NCBI GenBank assembly: GCA_030272155.1
Contig: CP126191.1
Span: 4,920,501-4,984,500 of the forward strand
Length of the DNA: 64,000 nt
Direction: 5' to 3'
From: Tetradesmus obliquus
Lineage: Eukaryota; Chlorophyta; Chlorophyceae; Sphaeropleales; Scenedesmaceae
Part shown: in pieces, positions 56,294 to 64,000 of the stretch
How positions within the stretch are numbered: position 1 is the first letter of the stretch
Layout: each line of letters starts with the position of its first letter
Made by a program: the position numbers and the translations under genes
The notes under the pieces: generated by a model
Told to the model about the DNA's origin: nothing
The model's input: only the letters and a program-made list of their open reading frames with translations
The model's database searches: none

Positions 56294-57486
56294 CTGAGCA
56301 AGGCGTAAAAAGGCTTGGCTTGCTTTGCCCTCTGGCCCAGCCCAGTTGCGGCCCGCGAGTCGGAAGACCGTCTAGTGCAGCTTCTTTTAATGCTGGAAGC
56401 TATATTAGATAAGAGGAGTGGCGTCCTGCAGGCCGATACTGCCTGCCTACGCAGCTACGCCGGGTCGCCGAAGAGACAGCACAGTTGACAGCCGTGCAGC
56501 GCGCAGTGGAAGCCCAGGCAGTCGGCTACAACTTCAGGAAGATGTGCTCAGCAATAGTTTAGTTGTGAGCGCTCGCTGGTACCCAAGCTGGCGCCTGGAG
56601 TTGTGTCATGGTCACAGCAGTAGGGCTACAGCAGAAGCAGGCAAGGTGCTGGTAATGCTCGAGGTGCTGCGGTGCCCTTGCAATCGCCTTTCACCACATG
56701 ATGTGATTGGCTAGGCAACCCCTTGTGACTGTTGAGCGTGCTGGACTGCTGGTTCAGTGTCTGGAGTGTCCTTAAATTCCTTCTGCAGGCTGCTGCAGTT
56801 GGTGGCCTGCAGCGGCAGCCACGTGTTGCAGATGATGACCCCTGCAACTGCTGCTATGGATCAGTGGATTGCCTGCCAGTAGTGCTGTCTGGGCAGTGTA
56901 CTTTATTTGGTTTGTGTCTGCTGCGCGTAGGGAGCAGCAATGTGCTTGCATTCGCATTGCTGTTCTCACATCAGCCGTTGTCAAATGCATTACGTGTCTG
57001 GGCAGCTACCTGGGGCTGTGGTGGTGCCCTTACTTGTGGCGACAGTGTAGCCATCTGGTGGAGTTGCTGCATGTAGGTAGCGGTAGGAGTGGTTTTTTTG
57101 TTTTTGTAGGTCAGCTTAGCTAGCCGCAGCGGTAGGAGTGGTTTTCTTCTTGCTTGGATGTAGTACAGCCTAGTGCTTGTCGTGCAGCAACAGCAGTGTG
57201 GTGTTGCAGCCAGGTCTCTGTAAGTGTGTATGCTTGCATGCCCTATCATGCCGTGCGCTTGCATGCTTGCTTGCCATGCCATGCTGTTCCTTGGAGGCGG
57301 CCACTCCGTTCTGCTGCAGCATTGTGGTCAATTTGCTAGGCGGGCAGTAAGGCTGCAGACTTGCTGTTCCGTCGTGATGGTGGTGGGGGACGGAGTTGGA
57401 ATTGAAACCCTACCTGGCTGGTATGATACGCCAGTTCAAGAGGCTGGAATTGCCTGGCCCCCATGTGTAACAAACACAAACAAAAA
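56294..57486 (+). mobile_element. Family B element, copy B8 (full length)
   Basis: GGCCCAGCCCAGTTG subtype, preceded by CTTCTCC (56287-56293) and ending in a CAAACACAAACAAAAA tail. Confidence 0.88.
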
Positions 57487-57492
57487 CTTCTC

Positions 57493-58687
57493 CTGAGCAG
57501 GACGTAAAAAGGCTTGGCTTGCTTTGCCCTCTGGACCAGCCCGGCTGCGCCAGTTGCGGCCCGCGAGTCGGAAGACCGTCTAGTGCAGCTTCTTTTAATG
57601 CTGGAAGGTGTATTAGATAAGAGGAGTGGCGTCCTGCAGGCCGATACTGCCTGCCTACGCAGCTACGCCGGGTCGCCAAAGAGACAGCACAGTTGACAGC
57701 CGTGCAGCGCGCAGTGGAAGCCCAGGCAGTCGGCTACAACTTCAGGAAGATGTGCTCGGCGATAGTTGAGCGCTCGCTGGTACCCAAGCTGGCGCCTGGA
57801 GTTGTGTCATGGTCACAGCAGTAGGACTACAGCAGAAGCAGGCAAGGTGCTGGTGATGCTCGAGGTGCTGCGGTGCCCTTGCAATCGCCTTTCACCACAT
57901 GATGTGATTGGCTAGGCAACCCCTTGTGACTGTTGAGCGTGCTGGACTGCTGGTTCAGTGTCTGGAGTGTCCTTAAATTCCTTCTGCAGGCTGCTGCAGT
58001 TGGTGGCCTGCAGCGGCAGCAACGTGTTGCAGATGATGACCCCTGCAACTGCTGCTATGGATCAGTAGATTGCCTGCCAGTAGTGCTGTCTGGGCAGTGT
58101 ACTTTATTTGGTTTGTGTCTGCTGCGCGTAGGGAGCAGCAATGTGCTTGCATTCGCATTGCTGTTCTCACATCAGCCGTTGTCAAATGCATTACGTGTCT
58201 GGGCAGCTACCTGGGGCTGTGGTGGTGCCCGTACTTGTGGCGACAGTGTAGCCATCTGGTGGAGTTGCTGCATGTAGGTAGCGGTAGGAGTGGTTTTTGT
58301 TTTTGTAGGTCAGCTTAGCTAGCCGCAGCGGTAGGAGTGGTTTTCTTCTTGCTTGGATGTAGTACAACAGCCTAGTGCTTGTCATGCAGCAACAGCAGTG
58401 TGGTGTTGCAGCCAGGTCTCTGTAAGTGTGTATGCTTGCATGCCCTATCATGCCGTGCGCTTGCATGCTTGCTTGCCATGCCATGCTGTTCCTTGGAGGC
58501 GGCCACTCCGTTCTGCTGCAGCATTGTGGTCAATTTGCTAGGCGGGCAGTAAGGCTGCAGACTTGCTGTTCCGTCGTGATGGTGGTGGGGGACGGAGTTG
58601 GAATTGAAACCCTACCTGGCTGGTATGATACGCCAGTTCAAGAGGCTGGAATTGCCTGGCCCCCATGTGTGACAAACACAAACAAAC
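57493..58687 (+). mobile_element. Family B element, copy B9 (full length)
   Basis: GGACCAGCCCGGCTGCGCC subtype, preceded by CTTCTC (57487-57492). It shares with B1 the ATAGTTGAGCGCTCG and GCCCGTACTTG variants. Its 3' end reads GTGTGACAAACAC, so the TGTAAC motif is mutated to TGTGAC here. Confidence 0.88.
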
Positions 58688-58712
58688 CTTCTCCCCTCTC
58701 TCTTCTTCTCCC

Positions 58713-59908
58713 CTGAGCAAGGCGTAAAAAGGCTTGGCTTGCTTTGCCCTCTGGCCCAGCCCAGTTGCGGCCCGCGAGTCGGAAGACCGTCTAGTGCAGC
58801 TTCTTTTAATGCTGGAAGCTATATTAGATAAGAGGAGTGGCGTCCTGCAGGCCGATACTGCCTGCCTACGCAGCTACGCCGGGTCGCCGAAGAGACAGCA
58901 CAGTTGACAGCCGTGCAGCGCGCAGTGGAAGCCCAGGCAGTCGGCTACAACTTCAGGAAGATGTGCTCAGCAATAGTTTAGTTGTGAGCGCTCGCTGGTA
59001 CCCAAGCTGGCGCCTGGAGTTGTGTCATGGTCACAGCAGTAGGGCTACAGCAGAAGCAGGCAAGGTGCTGGTAATGCTCGAGGTGCTGCGGTGCCCTTGC
59101 AATCGCCTTTCACCACATGATGTGATTGGCTAGGCAACCCCTTGTGACTGTTGAGCGTGCTGGACTGCTGGTTCAGTGTCTGGAGTGTCCTTAAATTCCT
59201 TCTGCAGGCTGCTGCAGTTGGTGGCCTGCAGCGGCAGCAACGTGTTGCAGATGATGACCCCTGCAACTGCTGCTATGGATCAGTGGATTGCCTGCCAGTA
59301 GTGCTGTCTGGGCAGTGTACTTTATTTGGTTTGTGTCTGCTGCGCGTAGGGAGCAGCAATGTGCTTGCATTCGCATTGCTGTTCTCACATCAGCCGTTGT
59401 CAAATGCATTACGTGTCTGGGCAGCTACCTGGGGCTGTGGTGGTGCCCTTACTTGTGGCGACAGTGTAGCCATCTGGTGGAGTTGCTGCATGTAGGTAGC
59501 GGTAGGAGTGGTTTTTGTTGTTTTTGTAGGTCAGCTTAGCTAGCCGCAGCGGTAGGAGTGGTTTTCTTCTTGCTTGGATGTAGTACAGCCTAGTGCTTGT
59601 CGTGCAGCAACAGCAGTGTGGTGTTGTAGCCAGGTCTCTGTAAGTGTGTATGCTTGCATGCCCTATCATGCCGTGCGCTTGCATGCTTGCTTGCCATGCC
59701 ATGCTGTTCCTTGGAGGCGGCCACTCCGTTCTGCTGCAGCATTGTGGTCAATTTGCTAGGCGGGCAGTAAGGCTGCAGACTTGCTGTTCCGTCGTGATGG
59801 TGGTGGGGGACGGAGTTGGAATTGAAACCCTACCTGGCTGGTATGATACGCCAGTTCAAGAGGCTGGAATTGCCTGGCCCCCATGTGTAACAAACACAAA
59901 CAAACAAA
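58713..59908 (+). mobile_element. Family B element, copy B10 (full length)
   Basis: It begins as the GGCCCAGCCCAGTTG subtype but carries the GCAGCAACGTGTTGC variant otherwise seen in B1, B7 and B9, so it is mosaic. A 25-bp CT-rich linker with two CTTCTCC words (58688-58712) precedes it. Confidence 0.88.
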
Positions 59909-59915
59909 CTTCTCA

Positions 59916-61080
59916 GCAGCAGTTGCCGCACCCGTTGCTGCCTTACGGCTCCAACTACAGCAATGCTGACAACGAGGCTGAGGATTTGCAAGGCCTGGTT
60001 GATAAACTGCCCGTTGCATGGACTATGGCTGTTTTGCCTGTTGTGCAGCATCCTGCCGCAGACCGGCCTTGGCCGCCTGCGGCTGTGCCGGACCCACCAT
60101 GTATACCTTCTGCAGCAGAACAGCAAGTTGAGGCCATGTTGGTGGCTCGGCTGGGTTGGCAAAATGTCCGAGGCAAGGCTGTTCCTGTTGCACAATTGTC
60201 TGTTAGTGAAGCCACCTCACTGCAGCTTGGTCCGCTGCGTGCTGAGCGCCGTGCGAAGCGCACTGGGTTTGTCCAGGCTGCGCTGGGCTCAGGTGCTGCA
60301 CCAGCAGCAGTGATTGATGGCTTGAAGTGGGTGGCAGCTAACCAGAGCATGCTTTGGAAGATGCGCTGGGATAATAATTTCAAAGAGTTGTACTGGCGGC
60401 TTATTATGGATGGCCTGCCGACATCGCAGCGTATGCACAAGTCGGGTGACACTTGCATGTGTGGCGCTGCCTGTCCTGGTTGGGTTCATCATTTTTGGGA
60501 GTGCCCTGTTGCGGTAGCAGTGATTGACAGTGTGCTGTCTGAGTTGCCTGCTGCTTGGTGCACGCGGGCTGCAGGCCGCCCGCCGCTTGCTATGCGGCAT
60601 GTTTGGTTGATGCAGCCGCCAGCTGGCCCTACTAAGCTCCGCAGGGGCGTTTGGAAGGTTGTCTGCCTAGCTGCTCTAAATGCCATGGATGTTGGCAGAC
60701 GACATGCTAATAAGCTGAGCATCCCGCCGCCCGCCCTGGCCGTGCAGCAGCCACCGCCGCTGCCGGCGGGCCAGGCGCTTATCACTGATACACTACAGCA
60801 TGCAGCTCTCACTGCTGCGCAGCAACAGCATAATCAGCTGGTAGAGCAGCGCCGACAGCAGCAGCAGCTGCATCAACAACAACAGCGACAACAGCTGGTA
60901 GCGCAGATGTTACAGGAGGCTAAGCAGCAAGCGGTGTTAAGGTTTTGGGAGTTGCTTGCTGATTTTGTGGCAACAGAGGCAGCGCCCGCTACTTGGCGGG
61001 TTGCGGTGCCTGGCAATCACCCGTTTCTGTGCTCTGATCCAGCGCAGCTGCGCATTGTACTGGCGCCCCGCTCTGGTTGA
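59916..61080 (+). pseudogene. LINE ORF2 C-terminal fragment (in copy A8)
   Basis: About 388 codons of ORF2, open to the TGA at 61078-61080 and including the CCHC-like motif. A longer open frame that begins in B10 (59644) is a chance fusion of B10 sequence with this fragment. Confidence 0.85.
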
Positions 61081-61650
61081 CCTTCCTGCCTCTGCATGTT
61101 GTGCTGTCAGCAGTTGTCGATTTTCCAGTTTCTGTCAAGGACATGTTGCATGTGTTGGGTGTCACAGCGCTGGTTTCTCAGCTCTTTCCTCCGTGCTGCA
61201 TGTTTCTGTCCTTGTCAGCCGTAAGGATTGCAGAAGCAGCAGAGCCCTAGTTTGCCTTAGTTTGCCTTAGTTTGCTTTGATTTGCCTGTCAGTCGTGCAC
61301 TGCGTCAGTTATGCATGCTCCTGCTTGCTGCAGTCTGGTGAGTACAGCAGTGCCTTGATGCAATCATGCCAGACATTCATGGTGAGCAGCACCTTTGTGC
61401 ACCCCGCTTACTGTTTGGACCATGCTTGTCCTTCCCTGTGCGCTTTTTGCCTGGTGCGTGGAGCACATGCTGCTTTTCGTGCTGCTTTTCGCACTTGCTG
61501 CCCTGCATGTACATGTTCGTTTATGGGGAGATAGGGGCTGCGAGACGCCTCTGGAGTTTTCTTTGGTGGCGTCTTGTGGCTTGCTATCGAGTTCATACGA
61601 TATGTGAGCTGAAAGTAGGGCGAGTGACTCACTCTCGGGTGATAGCTTGC

Positions 61651-61763
61651 CTTCTCCTGTAACAAGCCTCTCTCTCTCTCCCTTCTCCTGTAACAAGCCT
61701 CTCTCCCCTTCTCCTGTAACAAGCCTCTCTCTCTTCTCCTGTAACAAGCCTCTCTCTCCTTCT
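61651..61763 (+). repeat. Tandem LINE 3'-tail units (four copies)
   Basis: The sequence CTTCTCCTGTAACAAGCCTC with trailing CT repeats occurs four times, starting at 61651, 61682, 61708 and 61733 (spacing 25-31 bp). Other family A copies end with one or two such units. Each unit contains TGTAA. Confidence 0.9.
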
Positions 61764-61772
61764 CCCTGAGCC

Positions 61773-62963
61773 CTGAGCAAGGCGTAAAAAGGCTTGGCTT
61801 GCTTTGCCCTCTGGCCCAGCCCAGTTGCGGCCCGCGAGTCGGAAGACCGTCTAGTGCAGCTTCTTTTAATGCTGGAAGCTATATTAGATAAGAGGAGTGG
61901 CGTCCTGCAGGCCGATACTGCCTGCCTACGCAGCTACGCCGGGTCGCCGAAGAGACAGCACAGTTGACAGCCGTGCAGCGCGCAGTGGAAGCCCAGGCAG
62001 TCGGCTACAACTTCAGGAAGATGTGCTCAGCAATAGTTTAGTTGTGAGCGCTCGCTGGTACCCAAGCTGGCGCCTGGAGTTGTGTCATGGTCACAGCAGT
62101 AGGGCTACAGCAGAAGCAGGCAAGGTGCTGGTAATGCTCGAGGTGCTGCGGTGCCCTTGCAATCGCCTTTCACCACATGATGTGATTGGCTAGGCAACCC
62201 CTTGTGACTGTTGAGCGTGCTGGACTGCTGGTTCAGTGTCTGGAGTGTCCTTAAATTCCTTCTGCAGGCTGCTGCAGTTGGTGGCCTGCAGCGGCAGCCA
62301 CGTGTTGCAGATGATGACCCCTGCAACTGCTGCTATGGATCAGTGGATTGCCTGCCAGTAGTGCTGTCTGGGCAGTGTACTTTATTTGGTTTGTGTCTGC
62401 TGCGCGTAGGGAGCAGCAATGTGCTTGCATTCGCATTGCTGTTCTCACATCAGCCGTTGTCAAATGCATTACGTGTCTGGGCAGCTACCTGGGGCTGTGG
62501 TGGTGCCCTTACTTGTGGCGACAGTGTAGCCATCTGGTGGAGTTGCTGCATGTAGGTAGCGGTAGGAGTGGTTTTTTTGTTTTTGTAGGTCAGCTTAGCT
62601 AGCCGCAGCGGTAGGAGTGGTTTTCTTCTTGCTTGGATGTAGTACAGCCTAGTGCTTGTCGTGCAGCAACAGCAGTGTGGTGTTGCAGCCAGGTCTCTGT
62701 AAGTGTGTATGCTTGCATGCCCTATCATGCCGTGCGCTTGCATGCTTGCTTGCCATGCCATGCTGTTCCTTGGAGGCGGCCACTCCGTTCTGCTGCAGCA
62801 TTGTGGTCAATTTGCTAGGCGGGCAGTAAGGCTGCAGACTTGCTGTTCCGTCGTGATGGTGGTGGGGGACGGAGTTGGAATTGAAACCCTACCTGGCTGG
62901 TATGATACGCCAGTTCAAGAGGCTGGAATTGCCTGGCCCCCATGTGTAACAAACACAAACAAA
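61773..62963 (+). mobile_element. Family B element, copy B11 (full length)
   Basis: GGCCCAGCCCAGTTG subtype, nearly identical to B6 and B8. It is preceded by an extra CCCTGAGC that duplicates its own start. CTTCTCC (62964-62970) follows its tail. Confidence 0.88.
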
Positions 62964-62973
62964 CTTCTCCTTC

Positions 62974-63047
62974 CGTTATTTGCAGATGCCTCGCAGCGAT
63001 AGCCCCTCGCGGAAGCAGCAGCAGCAGCAGCAGCAGCAGCGCAAGCC

Positions 63048-63080
<33 letters not shown>

Positions 63081-64000
63081 ACGTAACAAGCTCAACAAGC
63101 CTCTGATCCTGCTCAAGGTGCCGACAGAGGATATAGCAGGACTGGACTGCTCCACGGCAGCTTTCACGGTGCGGTATCCTGCTCTTCTGCCTGAGCAGCG
63201 CGAGCTCGTCAGCAGCAACCTGCTACCAGCAGTAGGCGCGGTGTGCAGCGCTGCGTGCGGTGCAGCACAGCTTTCAGCAGATGAGGTGCAGCTGCACATC
63301 AACCCCCCTCGCTTCAGGGACACAGCAGACAAGCAGGGTACGTTCGTGGAGGTGCAGGCGGTTGGCCCAGTGGCCATGGCCAGTGCCCTCGCTGACATGC
63401 TCTCTGCTGAGGGCACTCTGCCCCTCCCGGAGCCATACTCTGCACCAGGCTTTCAAGGCGCCGCCATGCTGACAGTGGGACTGAACACGGGCGCCAGGCC
63501 CACGCTCAGTTACAGAGCCACGCGTGTCACAGGTGTCAATGTCTCGCTCAGCAACGCTGTGCTCCGCCGCTGCCTGGAAGGCGCCGGCTTCCACACAGCA
63601 GGCTGCTTCCCGGTGCCCAACGACGGTTGCGCAGCCAACATGGCTGACCGCCGCCTGGTTGTCGCGGTGCTGCCCCCGAGCACGGCCGGCTCGGGCTTGT
63701 TCGACCTGCAGGTGGTCGACAGCTCTGGCGCCAGCCCGCTGCCGCGCTTCCAGCACAGCCAGGCCAGCATGGCTGTGCTGCCGCAGCCAGGGCCTAGCAT
63801 GCCGCCCTGGCTGTGCACAAAGCAACAGCAGCAGCAACAGCAGCAGCAGGGAGCTGGCGCTGCTGCCACAGCCGAGGCAGCCGCAGCAGCTGCTGCCGCC
63901 GGCGGCAGCAGCAGCAGCAGTAGCAACAGCGACAGCGGCAGCAGCGCCACAAGCGGCACGTACGCCAGCGTTGTTTCTGGCGGTGCAGGCGGCGCCAAGC
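62974..64000 (+). mobile_element. LINE family A, copy A9 (runs off the right edge)
   Basis: It starts at CGTTATTTGCAG, 12 bp before the ORF1 ATG, so the 5' UTR is missing. Sequence continues through ORF1 to the window end. Small differences from A5/A7 (for example AATAGC to GATAGC after the start, and GCCAACG to GCCAGCG near 63967) show it is a separate copy. Confidence 0.88.
62986..64000 (+). CDS. LINE ORF1 protein, partial (copy A9)
   Basis: ATG at 62986; 338 codons are visible and open to the edge. It differs from A5/A7 ORF1 by an N to D change at residue 5 and an N to S change near residue 328. Whether ORF2 follows lies outside the window. Confidence 0.8.

Larger units (their letters stand above)
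59915..61772 (+). mobile_element. LINE family A, 5'-truncated copy A8
   Basis: It starts in ORF2 at AGCAGCAGTTGCCGCAC after CTTCTC (59909-59914) and keeps the whole 3' UTR. Its end carries four tandem tail units. Confidence 0.88.

Noticed and set aside
59644-61080. 478-codon open frame spanning B10 and LINE A8
   Set aside because: It is a chance fusion: the first part is family B 3' sequence and tail, the rest a truncated ORF2. No start context or shared history supports a fusion gene.
28498-62555. A short open frame of 112-114 codons recurring in most family B copies (MSVLDCWFSVWSVLK...)
   Set aside because: Recurrence follows from the repeat itself. Composition is not protein-like, and the frame is not better preserved than its surroundings.
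28058-64000. LTR retrotransposon or DNA-transposon cluster
   Set aside because: No long terminal repeats, integrase, protease, RNase H or terminal inverted repeats. The enzymes are APE endonuclease and LINE-type reverse transcriptase.

Overview
The window looks like nuclear DNA of a green alga, probably a chlorophyte of the Chlorophyceae/Trebouxiophyceae type. Genes are rich in short GT-AG introns, CAG/GCA-rich coding sequence gives poly-Q/A/S tracts, and the algal poly(A) signal TGTAA follows several stop codons. A ciliary kinesin-2 subunit implies a lineage that makes, or recently made, flagella. The species cannot be named from sequence alone.

Positions 1-27,900 are gene territory. In order: the 3' part of a low-complexity Q/S/A-rich protein (+, 3-1328); an organellar ribosomal protein uS15 gene (-, 4516-6525, six exons); a bZIP factor with a hydrophobic segment after the zipper (+, 7344-8633); an unrecognised 142-residue coiled-coil protein (+, 10536-11671, five exons); a kinesin-2 motor subunit of FLA8/KIF3B type (+, 12938-18722, 17 exons); an MscL-type mechanosensitive channel with a four-cysteine tail (-, 20874-22828, five exons); MYG1 (+, 23507-26404, six exons); and tRNA-Pro(AGG) (-, 27843-27914). 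I rebuilt these exon chains by hand; every join keeps frame, and the chains give plausible full-length proteins.

From about 28,050 to the end (36 kb) the window is a pure retroelement cluster in which every copy points the same way (+). Family A is a two-ORF non-LTR retrotransposon (LINE, L1-like: APE endonuclease, reverse transcriptase, C-terminal CCHC). It has two intact full-length copies of about 7.7 kb (36797-44474 and 46137-53879), one copy running off the right edge, and several 5'-truncated copies. Family B is a roughly 1.19 kb element without an intact ORF, with a recurring 5' end and a variable CAAA-rich tail; eleven copies are present. Short target duplications recur along the junctions (CTCGC in one stretch, CTTCTC in another), as if each insertion used the target left by the previous one. 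This resembles the Zepp / Zepp-like LINE clusters known from Chlorella, Coccomyxa and Chlamydomonas, where they mark telomere-proximal or centromeric DNA, so the right half may be the edge of a centromere.

The most interesting points are the self-propagating head-to-tail architecture; LINE ORF1 and ORF2 lying in one frame separated only by TAA directly followed by ATG; the TGTAAC motif near the 3' end of both families; and an intron-containing eukaryotic MscL that keeps a bacterial-type Cys4 tail.
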